NCBI GenBank assembly: GCA_964534845.1
Contig: CAZHPV010000008.1
Span: forward strand, 1-64,000
DNA from: CALCKU01 sp964534845
GTDB taxonomy: Bacteria > Pseudomonadota > Alphaproteobacteria > Caulobacterales > Maricaulaceae
Reading direction: 5' to 3'
DNA length: 64,000 nucleotides
Part shown: positions 6,710 through 16,055 of the stretch, piece after piece
Layout: the number at the start of each line of letters is the position of its first letter
Position numbering within the stretch: the first letter of the stretch is position 1
Notes under the pieces: generated by a model
Databases searched by the model: none
Told to the model about the DNA's origin: nothing
The model's input: the letters and a program-made list of their open reading frames with translations, nothing else
Translations under genes and position numbers: made by a program

Positions 6710-7290
6710 CCCTCTAATTCAACATCCCAGTACAAATAGTCAAGCCAACTTTCATGTAAATAATTTGGCGGAAAGCGCCGACCTTGGGCCTGCAACTGGT
6801 ACATTGTCGGGATAAAGGGCTTAATTTGAGGAAACATACGGGCGTCTTGCGGTAAGCGTCCACCTTTTTTGAGATTACATTTCGAACAGGCTGCAACGAT
6901 ATTTTTCCATGTCGTCCGCCCACCCAATCTGCGCGGTATCACATGATCAAAGGTCAGATTATCCGGGCTGGCGCAATACACACATTCAAATCCGTCCCGT
7001 AAAAACAAATTAAAGCGGGTAAAGGCAGGAGAGCGGTTTTGCGGAATATAATCTTTAAGCGAGACAACACTGGGGAGCTGCATCTCAAAACTTACAGATC
7101 TGACCGTTTTCTCATATTGATTAATAACATTCACGCGCTCAAGAAACACGGCCTTTATAGCGTCCTGCCATGACCATAAGGATAAAGGGAAATAGGAGAG
7201 CGGCTGATGATCAGCATTGAGTATCAGACACGGAAAAGCCCCGGAGCTGACATGTTCAGGTAAGGGTAAATTTTGTGACATTAACCCCAT
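6706..7290 (-). CDS. HNH endonuclease-family protein
   Basis: 194 residues from the ATG at 7290, which has GGGTGG five bases upstream; GTG at 7299 and ATG at 7281 are alternatives. The C-terminal half carries an HNH motif with a zinc knuckle: Cys-Val-Tyr-Cys, then Leu-Thr-Phe-Asp-His-Val-Ile-Pro-Arg, Gly-Gly-x-Thr-Thr-Trp-x-Asn, and Cys-Ser-Lys-Cys-Asn. The N-terminal part (Leu-Asn-Ala-Asp-x-x-Pro-Leu-Ser-Tyr) is conserved in a widespread chromosomal HNH family of unknown physiological role, unlike phage homing enzymes. It is first in an operon with a tiny membrane protein and a cyclophilin. Confidence 0.85.
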   Translation of the reverse strand: MGLMSQNLPLPEHVSSGAFPCLILNADHQPLSYFPLSLWSWQDAIKAVFLERVNVINQYEKTVRSVSFEMQLPSVVSLKDYIPQNRSPAFTRFNLFLRDGFECVYCASPDNLTFDHVIPRRLGGRTTWKNIVAACSKCNLKKGGRLPQDARMFPQIKPFIPTMYQLQAQGRRFPPNYLHESWLDYLYWDVELEG

Positions 7291-7526
7291 TGCGACCACC
7301 CTATATCACAATATTCTAAGGCCTTTACAAAACGTGTCTGCGTTAAATCCCAACTTAAACTGAAAACCTGTCTCCTTTAGACTTTGACATATGCAATCCA
7401 ATCCTAACCGCAATGCGGCGCCAATGACAAGAGGCAGCCGCGTAACTTCGTCTTCTTTACGAATTTAAGAATATCAAATCTGCGAGTTTCTCTCGCCATT
7501 TTTCTTTATTGCTTACATGATATGCC

Positions 7527-8846
7527 ATGCGATTCGTTTTCTATATTATAGCGCTGAGTGTATTATTTTTATCTCCGGCACGCCTTATGGCTGCCCCCGG
7601 GGCGGCGTTTACGTTACCCGAAACCGCCACAAACACACATACGCCACGTCCACCCCTGCAAAAACAAGCTCGAAGCGCCCGCTCAGAATTAAAAGTTCAC
7701 AGCCTTTTTGCGATTTCCGAAATCGCCACAGGCTTAGGGTCCATCTCGGCCATCGCTGAAGATGATAAGGGCAATATTCTTGTATTGGACAAAAAACGCG
7801 GGCGACTTATTCGGCTTATAGACCGCGGGCGTGACGGAAAGATTGACAGCCAAATCCCTTTTGCTGCCGCCTTTAATAATCCGACAGGCCTGACCCGAAT
7901 TGGCGCGGATATCTATATTGCCGATCTCAGCGGTATATGGAAACTGAGTCCGGACGGCACAGTCGATTTTTTTCTCAGCCTGGCTAATGCCAATATATCC
8001 GGTGATCTGCCGCGCCCCTTGCATTACGACCCAGCGGCCAACCAGCTTTTGTTCGGGCTTAACCGTGCGCCCTCCAAAACCCAGAAACCGTCTGCGCTTA
8101 TCAAGGTTGATATGCTGACAAAAAAAGCCAGCATAGTAGAAGACTTTAACGCGCCTATTACCCAAATCACGCACTCCCTATCCGGGGATATCTGGATAAG
8201 CGCCGGTGATAGTTTACGCAAACTGGGCCAGACAAAAGTCTATCCGCTAGAAACCGGAACAGTGATTGGCGGTTTTGTTTTGCCGCAAAACCCTATGCCC
8301 AATAGCTGGCCGCCAATTACCAAAGACCATATAATTGTGTCTCAATCTACCCCTACCAGTAGCGGCGGTGAAACGGGGTCTGCAGGGACAAGTGGCGGCG
8401 TCAATATTGTAAGCCTGCCGACAACTTTTGGTACGCCGCAAAATAAAATCATTGTCATGGCTGACGGGTTTTTATCCAAGCGCGGACATGCCGCTTGGGG
8501 GCAGCCCGGCGCGCTGCTTTACACGCAAAATGGGCTATATGTCGCTGATAGCTGGCAAGGGGGCCTATGGCTTATCAAGCCCGCGCAGGCCGCGACGCTT
8601 CCGGCTGTAAGACCAGTTGAAAAGCCTGATCTGCCAGACCGTACCGCAGCCAAAAAAGAGGACGAGGCCGCCAGCACGGAGCGCCCGCAAGACCCGTCTT
8701 CAAAGTTCCAAAGCCGTATCAGCGCCAGTCAAATCACAGGCTCACAAATTCCACACGGCTCTACCTTAAAGGACAGCTCACCCAGCTTGGTAAAAGAACT
8801 ACAAGATAAAACGCAAAACCCGGACTCAAATGACACGCAAAACTAA
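7527..8846 (+). CDS. Secreted beta-propeller protein (NHL/sorbosone-dehydrogenase-like)
   Basis: 439 residues. A signal peptide (about residues 1-22, ending Leu-Met-Ala-Ala) is followed by repeated propeller blades with hallmarks such as Gly-Asn-Ile-Leu-Val-Leu-Asp, Ala-Asp-Ile-Tyr-Ile-Ala-Asp-Leu-Ser-Gly and Gly-Leu-Tyr-Val-Ala-Asp-Ser-Trp. The blade near residues 315-345 (Gly-His-Ala-Ala-Trp-Gly-Gln-Pro-Gly-Ala-Leu-Leu) is like the C-terminal part of sorbosone/glucose-dehydrogenase-type PQQ propellers, but I cannot confirm cofactor residues. The last 85 residues are low-complexity, Ser/Pro/Lys rich, probably disordered. Divergent from the HNH operon. The enzymatic role is uncertain. Confidence 0.6.
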   Translation: MRFVFYIIALSVLFLSPARLMAAPGAAFTLPETATNTHTPRPPLQKQARSARSELKVHSLFAISEIATGLGSISAIAEDDKGNILVLDKKRGRLIRLIDRGRDGKIDSQIPFAAAFNNPTGLTRIGADIYIADLSGIWKLSPDGTVDFFLSLANANISGDLPRPLHYDPAANQLLFGLNRAPSKTQKPSALIKVDMLTKKASIVEDFNAPITQITHSLSGDIWISAGDSLRKLGQTKVYPLETGTVIGGFVLPQNPMPNSWPPITKDHIIVSQSTPTSSGGETGSAGTSGGVNIVSLPTTFGTPQNKIIVMADGFLSKRGHAAWGQPGALLYTQNGLYVADSWQGGLWLIKPAQAATLPAVRPVEKPDLPDRTAAKKEDEAASTERPQDPSSKFQSRISASQITGSQIPHGSTLKDSSPSLVKELQDKTQNPDSNDTQN

Positions 8847-8861
8847 GAAAACGCTCCGCCG

Positions 8862-10376
8862 CTAGGACACAACCGTTTTATAATCCAGCTCCATCAAATC
8901 CGCGAGCTTTCGCAGACGTAATAAAACCCGCTCTGTTATCAAGTCTTGATAATCTGGTGTCACGCTTAAACAGAGTGCCTTATCCGCCACCCCAAGATCA
9001 AACGCGTCTAACAGCGTGCTGGAGCGCCCACTGGCCACTACTGCCAGACGAATTGCCGCCCCAAAACACCGAGCCGCATTGCGTTCATCCGTATTTAACA
9101 AGGCCTCAATCGCGGCTTCATTGGGTGTCTCACGACTTTTGGTAAATGAACTAAACAGGATAAGAGAAAGATAGGCCCGTTCTTTATGGGTGAGGTCGGC
9201 CAGCGGCGCGTAAAATACATTATCGAAAACAAGACCCGCCTGATAGTCTTGGTTCAAGCCTTTGCCAATTCCGACAAGATAGCAAGCCGCGCGCCGGAGG
9301 CGGACTTCATTATCCTTATTAAAACAACTGGGGAAATATTCAGCCAAACCGCTTAGAAATTCAAATACAGGTTCGGCGAAATCCTGACTTTGCAAATTGC
9401 CATGGGCAAAATCCCGACACCCATCAAACAATGCATTGCGGCCTTTAAGCCTTTCAGGCAGCGACGCATATATCAAACCCTCGCGCAAACCCGTTGTTGA
9501 AATTGTTATTGTAAGGGGCGAAAGGTTTTCAATTAAAACATCCAGCAATAAGGCCCCGTAAGGCAAAGTCTCAGCACGGCGCTGGCTAATGCCTTTCCAA
9601 CCCAAAACCTCCGAACGGCCCGCACCATAAGCCCAGCGCGCATGCGCTTGAAAATCTGCCGCCGGGATTTCATAGGCCTGCAAGGTCTTTAGCGGGTAAT
9701 TGATTCTGTCTTGATAGATTTTGGCAAGATTACGCCAAGCGCCGCCAATAAGATAAAGGGGTAAACCAGTAAAGGCTTTGAGGTCCGCCTTGCCCAGTAC
9801 GGCATCTATACGAGAGGTTATTTCACCCCCGTCAAATTCATCCGGCCTAGAAAGCGCTTGGCCGATAATTTTAAAAGGGCCGAGCGGAAAAGTCTCACCC
9901 GGATTTATATGTTTGTTTTCAACCCGTATCAGTTCAAGGCTCGCCCCGCCAAGATCGGCTGCTATTCCATTTGCACGCGGCATGGTCGAAATAAGGCCCT
10001 GCGCCGTAAGAAAGGCCTCTTGCGGGCCGCTAACGGGAGAAATGTCCAATCCCGTTTTATCTCTTACCTCTTTTATGAAAGCCTTGGCATCATTGGCTTC
10101 ACGCAAGGCCGCCGTCGCCCCGACGATAATTTTGGGAAGGTTCTGGGCCTTAGCAATAAGTGTAAACCGTAAAATCGCTGCCAGAGCGAGTTCACAGCCT
10201 TTGGGGTTTAGCTTACCCGTCTGGCGTAAATCACGCCCCAAACCAGCGAGAATTTTTTCATTGTAAATCGGCGTAAAGGCACAGCCTGATAAGGCATAAA
10301 TCACAAACCGCACAGAATTGGACCCTATATCCAATATACCCAGTTTATGAGAGCGTATTTCGGCTGGGTTTGACAT
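8862..10376 (-). CDS. ppx: Exopolyphosphatase (Ppx/GppA family)
   Basis: 504 residues, close to the usual Ppx length. The N-terminal ASKHA fold is shown by Gly-Ile-Leu-Asp-Ile-Gly-Ser-Asn-Ser-Val-Arg (residues about 13-23) and Ala-Asp-Leu-Gly-Gly-Ala-Ser-Leu-Glu-Leu near residue 140 (second phosphate-binding loop). The C-terminal part is the HD-like helical domain of Ppx. It removes terminal phosphates from polyphosphate (or converts pppGpp to ppGpp, as GppA does) in the cytoplasm. Its ATG overlaps the ppk stop by one base (TAATG), so synthesis and degradation enzymes are coupled. Confidence 0.92.
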   Translation of the reverse strand: MSNPAEIRSHKLGILDIGSNSVRFVIYALSGCAFTPIYNEKILAGLGRDLRQTGKLNPKGCELALAAILRFTLIAKAQNLPKIIVGATAALREANDAKAFIKEVRDKTGLDISPVSGPQEAFLTAQGLISTMPRANGIAADLGGASLELIRVENKHINPGETFPLGPFKIIGQALSRPDEFDGGEITSRIDAVLGKADLKAFTGLPLYLIGGAWRNLAKIYQDRINYPLKTLQAYEIPAADFQAHARWAYGAGRSEVLGWKGISQRRAETLPYGALLLDVLIENLSPLTITISTTGLREGLIYASLPERLKGRNALFDGCRDFAHGNLQSQDFAEPVFEFLSGLAEYFPSCFNKDNEVRLRRAACYLVGIGKGLNQDYQAGLVFDNVFYAPLADLTHKERAYLSLILFSSFTKSRETPNEAAIEALLNTDERNAARCFGAAIRLAVVASGRSSTLLDAFDLGVADKALCLSVTPDYQDLITERVLLRLRKLADLMELDYKTVVS

Positions 10377-12517
10377 TAGTGTTTCGGTCTTTTCTTCTTT
10401 AAACGCTCGGTTAAATCCCTCGGTGCGGAATATTTAAGGGAGCGCCCCCGACCCGAAAGAGACGGGTTACGCATAAAATATTCATGCGCGGAAAACACCT
10501 TCTCTTCAGGGTCTAAAACGGGTTTAACATATTTTCCACTGACCTTCAGATACCAGCTATTTTGATTATCCATTAGATTGGCAACCATAATCTGATTAAG
10601 GATTTGACGTTTCACCGTTTTATCTTCCACAGGGACCAATGTTTCCACACGCCGGTTAAGGTTTCGAGGCATCCAGTCCGCAGACGAGAAAAAAACCTTT
10701 GCCTGAGAATGGGGCAAAGCCTGCCCGTTGCCAAAACATACAATGCGGGAATGTTCCAGATAGCGCCCCACAATGGATTTGACCCGGATATTGTCAGACA
10801 AGCCCGGCACGCCCGGTCGCAAGCAACATATTCCGCGCACAATCAAATCTATCTGAACACCCGCTTTGGACGCCGCGTAAAGTTTATCAATTATATCCCC
10901 GTCCACCAAGGCATTCATTTTAGCCCAGATCATGGCTGGCTTTCCTTGCTTAGCGAAAGCCATTTCTTCTTTAATATATTGAGTTAAAACACCGCGTAAT
11001 TGCAGCGGCGCAATCACAAGTTTTTTTAGATTTTCTGGAGGAGAATAGCTGGTCACATAGTTAAATAACTTACCAACGTCCTCCCCCATCTCCTGATCGG
11101 CGGTAAACAAAGCCAGATCGGTATATATTTTGGCATTTTGCGCATGATAATTACCTGTGCCAAGATGGGTATAAATCTTAAGCCCTGAACCTTCACGGCG
11201 CACAACAAGCGAGACCTTGGCATGAGTTTTATAATCTATAAATCCATAAACGACATGGGCACCAGCCCGCTCTAGGTCTCGCGCCCATCGTAAATTGCTT
11301 TCCTCGTCAAAACGCGCTTTTAGCTCTACCAAAGCTGTAACATTTTTTCCTTTTTCAGCCGCCTTGATTAAAGCCCTCACGATAGGGCTATCATCTGAGG
11401 TACGATAAAGTGTTTGTTTTATCGCAACCACGTCAGGATCATTGGCCGCTTGTTCTAGAAATTGCACCACAACATCAAAATCCTCATAAGGATGGTGAAC
11501 GACAATATCCTTGGCCGCTATGGCTGAAAAACAATCCCCGTTAAACTCACGAATACGTTCAGGAAAACGCGCATTAAAAGCGGTATATTTCAATTCCGGA
11601 CGATGAAACTTCGCAATCTCTGCAAGGTTTTGCAAACTCATCATACCCTCAATTTCGTGAATATCCTCATCCCAACATTCGAAGTTCTCGATCAAAAAAT
11701 GTTTAAGGTCCTCAGGCATTTGCGCGTCCATCTCAAGACGAATAACCCGACCACGTCGGCGTTGCTTAATCAAAAATTCGAAATGCTGAACCAAGTCTTC
11801 AGCTCCTTCATCAATGGCGATGTCGCTATCGCGAATGATACGGAATGTCCCGCGTCCATCAGGAGAAAGGCCCGGGAAAAATTCCGCGGCAAAATGGTGT
11901 AACACGTCTTCGATTAAAACCAGAGTTAAGGCTTTCGACCCTGCACCCTCTAACCAAAGAAAGCGCGGCACTTGGGAGGGAACCGGAATTAAAGCATAAA
12001 GAGGGTCCTGATCTTTTTGACGTTTCAAGCGTAAAACAAGACCCTGACCCAAATTCGGAATAAAGGGAAAAGGGTGCGCCGGATCAACAGCCAAAGGCGA
12101 AAGCAAAGGCCTTATCTGCGTTTTATATAGCGCGGTGAGCCGGGACAGTTCGGCCTTTGATAAATCGTTAGGCTGAAGAACATGCACGTTCTCATCTGCC
12201 AATTCTTTAACTTGATTTTGCCAAGTTTTTTGCTGGGCTTTTGTAATTTTCCGGACGCGCTTATTGATTTTCTTGAGTTGACGCCTGGGGGTCAGCCCGT
12301 CAAAGCTGGTTTGAGTTACACCCGCAAGAACCTGCGTGCGCAATCCGGCAACACGGACCATGAAAAACTCATCCAGATTAGACGCTGAAATCGAAAGAAA
12401 CTTTACCCGCTCTAACAGAGGGACATTTTTATCATTAGCGACCTCTAAAACCCGCGTATTAAAAAACAACCAAGAAAGCTCCCGGTTGAAATATTTATGC
12501 ACTAAGTTTGTATTCAT
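10376..12517 (-). CDS. ppk: Polyphosphate kinase 1
   Basis: 713 residues, full length. It begins with the N-terminal domain motif Phe-Asn-Arg-Glu-Leu-Ser-Trp-Leu-x-Phe-Asn and contains both phospholipase-D-like catalytic regions, with the autophosphorylated His in Tyr-Lys-Thr-His-Ala-Lys and the second His in Leu-Glu-His-Ser-Arg-Ile. The enzyme makes polyphosphate from ATP. The C-terminal tail is basic (Lys-Lys-Lys-Arg-Pro-Lys-His). It lies downstream of ptsN and the pst genes on the same strand, consistent with storing phosphate taken up by the Pst system; ppx follows directly. Confidence 0.95.
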   Translation of the reverse strand: MNTNLVHKYFNRELSWLFFNTRVLEVANDKNVPLLERVKFLSISASNLDEFFMVRVAGLRTQVLAGVTQTSFDGLTPRRQLKKINKRVRKITKAQQKTWQNQVKELADENVHVLQPNDLSKAELSRLTALYKTQIRPLLSPLAVDPAHPFPFIPNLGQGLVLRLKRQKDQDPLYALIPVPSQVPRFLWLEGAGSKALTLVLIEDVLHHFAAEFFPGLSPDGRGTFRIIRDSDIAIDEGAEDLVQHFEFLIKQRRRGRVIRLEMDAQMPEDLKHFLIENFECWDEDIHEIEGMMSLQNLAEIAKFHRPELKYTAFNARFPERIREFNGDCFSAIAAKDIVVHHPYEDFDVVVQFLEQAANDPDVVAIKQTLYRTSDDSPIVRALIKAAEKGKNVTALVELKARFDEESNLRWARDLERAGAHVVYGFIDYKTHAKVSLVVRREGSGLKIYTHLGTGNYHAQNAKIYTDLALFTADQEMGEDVGKLFNYVTSYSPPENLKKLVIAPLQLRGVLTQYIKEEMAFAKQGKPAMIWAKMNALVDGDIIDKLYAASKAGVQIDLIVRGICCLRPGVPGLSDNIRVKSIVGRYLEHSRIVCFGNGQALPHSQAKVFFSSADWMPRNLNRRVETLVPVEDKTVKRQILNQIMVANLMDNQNSWYLKVSGKYVKPVLDPEEKVFSAHEYFMRNPSLSGRGRSLKYSAPRDLTERLKKKRPKH

Positions 12518-12668
12518 AGAGCCTTATAGTCTGAAAACAGATCGGAAACAAAGACGCCTCAAAAGGAAATCCAACCTTTCTATCTCTACCAGTCTAATAC
12601 AATTAAGCGATTTTTCGCAATGCAGGTCACCTGAGGTTTTCACGCGATGCGTGAAGATTTCTCCCGAC

Positions 12669-13148
12669 TTAAGCCGCAGAAATTGAGGTTTCGTCCGTTA
12701 AGGAGATAAATAGGCTTTGCGCATCCGGGGCCGCTCTCAAGCGGGCGCGAACGTCCTGACGGCGTAAGCGTCGCGAAATTTGCGCCAAAGCCCTTAAATG
12801 CTCGCCTCCAGCTTCGAGCGGCGCGATCAGCATAGCGACCAGATCAACAGGGCGGTTATCAACCGCCTCATAGTCTACGGCGTCTTCAAGCGTGGCAAAT
12901 ACACCGCGCACAGACGTTATGCCCTTAAGACGGGCATGCGGTATAGCCACCCCCGACCCGACCCCTGTAGAGCCTAATTTTTCACGCTCTAGGGCAGCGG
13001 TCAGAATATCCCGGGCCGTAAGACCCGAATTCTCAAGCAAACCACTTTTTTCAAAATGACCAGCCAAATCCTGAAATAATTTCTTTTTGCTATGCACTGA
13101 CACTGAACACAACATTCCATCAGCGCCAAATAGAGTTTCGAGAGACAT
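12669..13148 (-). CDS. ptsN: Nitrogen-regulatory PTS enzyme IIA
   Basis: 159 residues, a complete EIIA-Ntr domain. The phosphorylated histidine is His71 in Gly-Val-Ala-Ile-Pro-His-Ala-Arg. In other alphaproteobacteria the protein is phosphorylated by PtsP and PtsO and affects potassium transport, stringent response and rpoN-linked functions. It directly follows hpf (64-bp gap), as in the usual rpoN-hpf-ptsN order, although here rpoN is about 6 kb upstream with the pst genes in between. Confidence 0.93.
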   Translation of the reverse strand: MSLETLFGADGMLCSVSVHSKKKLFQDLAGHFEKSGLLENSGLTARDILTAALEREKLGSTGVGSGVAIPHARLKGITSVRGVFATLEDAVDYEAVDNRPVDLVAMLIAPLEAGGEHLRALAQISRRLRRQDVRARLRAAPDAQSLFISLTDETSISAA

Positions 13149-13212
13149 TACAATCCGCTAAATTTATATCCAAATGGGTAGCGACCCATCTTTCGCGACG
13201 CCTTTAGCCTTA

Positions 13213-13788
13213 TTATCGCTGCGGGTCAATCCATCCAATATTTCCGTCAGAGCGCTTAAAGACAACATTTAATCCGCCATGTTTGGCATTATTAAAAATA
13301 ACGACACCATTATCCGCCAATCCTAATTCCAATGCGGCCATGCTGGGCGTCAAGGTTCGAATTTTCCCCGGCTTTTCGGCTATTACCATAGGCTCGCCCG
13401 AAACTTCGACATCACTATCATCGTCAAGGTTTTCATTCGCGGCAACAGGATTTTCCAAAATAAACATAGAAAAGCCTTGCGCCTTACTCTCGGCATTATG
13501 GTCTTTTAGGCGTCTCTTATAACGCCGCAACCGCTTTTCAATGTGATCAAGCGCTTCATCAGAGGCCCCGTAGGCATCATGCGCCTCACCTTTGGATTCA
13601 AGAGAGGCCCCAGACGGCAAATGTATAGAACACACGGTTCTAAAGCCCGTCCCTTCGCGCGAAACAGAAATCTGTGCCTCGCCGTCCCTGCGTATATATT
13701 TATCCATCATATCGCCTATTCGGTCGGTTATGCGCTCACGCAGAGCAGAAGAAACATCAATACCTTTGGAGACGATTTGTATTTGCAT
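13213..13788 (-). CDS. hpf: Long-form ribosome hibernation promoting factor
   Basis: 191 residues: an N-terminal S30AE/YfiA domain (about 1-100, with Gly-Ile-Asp-Val-Ser-Ser-Ala-Leu-Arg and a basic Arg-Arg-Tyr-Lys-Arg-Arg-Leu-Lys helix end), an acidic linker, and a C-terminal dimerisation domain of about 55 residues (Ala-Ala-Leu-Glu-Leu-Gly to Gly-Trp-Ile-Asp-Pro). The long form dimerises ribosomes into inactive 100S particles. It begins after the pst terminator and probably has its own promoter in 13789-13884. Confidence 0.93.
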   Translation of the reverse strand: MQIQIVSKGIDVSSALRERITDRIGDMMDKYIRRDGEAQISVSREGTGFRTVCSIHLPSGASLESKGEAHDAYGASDEALDHIEKRLRRYKRRLKDHNAESKAQGFSMFILENPVAANENLDDDSDVEVSGEPMVIAEKPGKIRTLTPSMAALELGLADNGVVIFNNAKHGGLNVVFKRSDGNIGWIDPQR

Positions 13789-13885
13789 AGATAACCTTTT
13801 TCACATTCTAGGAGTCTATCCTAGCACACATGTAAGGCAAATGCAGGTTTAAAATTCTCTAAATACCAATAGGCTCAACCGGGCG

Positions 13886-13932
13886 TTAAAAAAACCGCCC
13901 CAGCCGGTCGAAATTTAAAACAAAGGGCGGTT
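13886..13932 (-). terminator. Intrinsic terminator of the pst operon
   Basis: On the minus strand AACCGCCC (13925-13932) pairs with GGGCGGTT (13893-13900) across a 24-base loop, followed by a run of T (the A-run at 13888-13894 on the plus strand). The stem includes the last bases of pstB. Confidence 0.65.
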
Positions 13933-14749
13933 AGCCCGTCCGACCCGTAATATAATCCTGTGTCTGACTTTTACTGGGATTAGTAAAAATTTTCTCAGTT
14001 AGGTCATATTCAATGAGATCGCCTAGGTGAAAAAAGGCTGTCTTATCGGAAATACGGGCAGCCTGTGCCATAGAATGGGTGACGATAATAATACAATATC
14101 GCTGCTTAAGCTCATCTATCAAAGCCTCTAACTTAGCCGTCGCAATCGGGTCTAGGGCCGAAGCTGGTTCGTCCATTAAAATAACTTCAGGTGAAACGGC
14201 AATCGCGCGGGCGATGACAAGTCTTTGCTGTTGTCCACCAGACAAACCCGTACCGGGTGACCGTAAGCGGTCTTTTACCTCATCCCATAGCCCGGCACGT
14301 TTGAGACTTTTTTCGACCAGATGGTCGAGCTCATCCTTAGACGATGTCAAACCATGAATACGCGGACCATAAGCCACATTATCATAAATGGATTTCGGGA
14401 ACGGGTTTGGTTTCTGGAACACCATACCGACACGCGCACGCAGTAAAACCGGATCGAGGTCTTTGGCATATATATCCTCCCCGTCCATGCGAATATCACC
14501 TGAAACCCGACAACCTTCTATCGTATCATTCATACGGTTAAACACGCGCAAAAAGGAAGACTTCCCACAACCTGATGGCCCGATAAAGGCCGTCACGCCA
14601 TTGTCAGGAATAGACATATTAATACCGTGCAAGGCCTCGAAGTCATCATAATGCACCCGCACATCCTTGACGACAAATTTCATAGCTTGATCATCAATAT
14701 TCGTATTGACGGAGCCCTCCGGTTTCAGACTTGATACATCAATTTTCAT
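13931..14749 (-). CDS. pstB: Phosphate ABC transporter ATP-binding protein
   Basis: 272 residues when started at the ATG at 14749, which has GGAG eight bases upstream; a longer start at 14794 would run into pstA. It carries Walker A (Gly-Pro-Ser-Gly-Cys-Gly-Lys-Ser), the PstB-typical Phe-Leu-Arg-x-Phe-Asn-Arg-Met-Asn-Asp, the ABC signature Leu-Ser-Gly-Gly-Gln-Gln-Gln-Arg, Walker B with Asp-Glu-Pro-Ala-Ser-Ala-Leu-Asp-Pro, and a switch His. It drives high-affinity phosphate import with PstC and PstA. It is the last pst gene; phoU, often next, is absent. Confidence 0.95.
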   Translation of the reverse strand: MKIDVSSLKPEGSVNTNIDDQAMKFVVKDVRVHYDDFEALHGINMSIPDNGVTAFIGPSGCGKSSFLRVFNRMNDTIEGCRVSGDIRMDGEDIYAKDLDPVLLRARVGMVFQKPNPFPKSIYDNVAYGPRIHGLTSSKDELDHLVEKSLKRAGLWDEVKDRLRSPGTGLSGGQQQRLVIARAIAVSPEVILMDEPASALDPIATAKLEALIDELKQRYCIIIVTHSMAQAARISDKTAFFHLGDLIEYDLTEKIFTNPSKSQTQDYITGRTG

Positions 14750-14753
14750 AAGC

Positions 14754-16055
14754 CTATCTCCGTTTTTCCAGACGGTTACGCAGCCAAATCGCAAATCCGT
14801 TCATACAAATCAAGACAAACAATAAAATAATAATCGCTGCCGAGGTACGTTCTGACCAAGCCCGTTCTGCGCTATCGGACCACAGGAATATCTGCACAGG
14901 AAGGGCGGATGAAGGTTCCATGATGGATTGGGGAATTTCTGTCACAAAAGCAACCATGCCTATCATCAGCAAAGGCGCGGTTTCGCCCAAGACCTGTGCC
15001 ATCCCGATAATCGACCCTGTCAATATACCCGGAGCGGCAAGCGGCAATTTATGATGGAACACGGCTTGTACATGCGAGGCCCCGACACTTAGCGCGCCGT
15101 TCACAATAGAGGGGGATACAGAGCGCAAGGCTGCGCGCGTTGCAATGGTTATTGTCGGAAAAGCGCGTAAGGCCAAAACCATACCGCCTACAAGCGGGGC
15201 TGATCTCGGCAGACCAAAAAAGTTTAAAAACACCGCTAAGCCTAACAGTCCAAAGACAATAGAGGGCACAGCGGCGAGATTATTGATATTAATCTCGATA
15301 AGGTCCGTCCATTTATTTTTGGGCGCAAATTCGTCCAGATATATCGCGGCTCCAACCCCGATAGGAAAAGCCAGAATAAAAGCGACTGCCAGTAACATGA
15401 GTGAGCCCACGACAGCACTGGCAATACCGGCGAGTTCTGGATCGCGGCTATCTGGATTTGTGAAAAATATCTTGTTAAATTTCGCCGAAATAACGCGTCG
15501 CTCGGAGAGAGCGTCTATCCATTCTATCTGATTATCTTTTATTTTTCGCCGCTCTTGGGGTGTATCGCGCTTTATATAACCTTTGAGTAATTGATCGACC
15601 TGATCTGACGTTGGCACAACGACACGGATGGTTTGGCCGATAAGATTCGGGTTTTGATATACTTTCTGACGCAAGTGATCTTCCGCGCCTGAGGCAGACA
15701 CCAGAGCAAATAAAGCCCGCTTATCACGCCTGTCCGTAACCTCTGGAAACTGGGCGTAAAGCGTATCTTGCACTATACGGCGATAATTCGCACCGCGTAA
15801 TTGTCCACTATCCCGCGCGCCTGTTGGATCCAGAACCGTTTCCTCGAGCTTTACATCCAGCGTCATAAAATGTTGGTAAAAAGCCGTGTAACCCGTCCCG
15901 ACCAAAGACACGAGCAACCAAAAGAGAGAGGCGATTGCAAATCCAATGGCGACAAGCCCCCAGCGCCGGAACCGTCTTTCCTTACCATTGCGTTTGGCCA
16001 GACGTTTTATCGCCAACTCGGAATTATGGATTGATTGTGAGCTACTGGGCGCCAT
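14754..16055 (-). CDS. pstA: Phosphate ABC transporter permease PstA
   Basis: 433 residues, the long form seen in alphaproteobacteria. A basic N-terminal region precedes a first membrane helix (about 33-58) and a periplasmic domain of about 150 residues. The five-helix permease core with the EAA-type loop Gly-Ala-Leu-Ser-Val-Gly-Ala-Ser-His follows from about residue 215. It forms the channel with PstC. Its ATG overlaps the pstC stop (TGATG) and it ends five bases before the pstB ATG. Confidence 0.93.
   Translation of the reverse strand: MAPSSSQSIHNSELAIKRLAKRNGKERRFRRWGLVAIGFAIASLFWLLVSLVGTGYTAFYQHFMTLDVKLEETVLDPTGARDSGQLRGANYRRIVQDTLYAQFPEVTDRRDKRALFALVSASGAEDHLRQKVYQNPNLIGQTIRVVVPTSDQVDQLLKGYIKRDTPQERRKIKDNQIEWIDALSERRVISAKFNKIFFTNPDSRDPELAGIASAVVGSLMLLAVAFILAFPIGVGAAIYLDEFAPKNKWTDLIEININNLAAVPSIVFGLLGLAVFLNFFGLPRSAPLVGGMVLALRAFPTITIATRAALRSVSPSIVNGALSVGASHVQAVFHHKLPLAAPGILTGSIIGMAQVLGETAPLLMIGMVAFVTEIPQSIMEPSSALPVQIFLWSDSAERAWSERTSAAIIILLFVLICMNGFAIWLRNRLEKRR

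Noticed and set aside
9778..10266. 162-residue plus-strand open frame antisense to ppx
   Set aside because: Ppx motifs on the minus strand are intact, and the antisense product has low-complexity composition.
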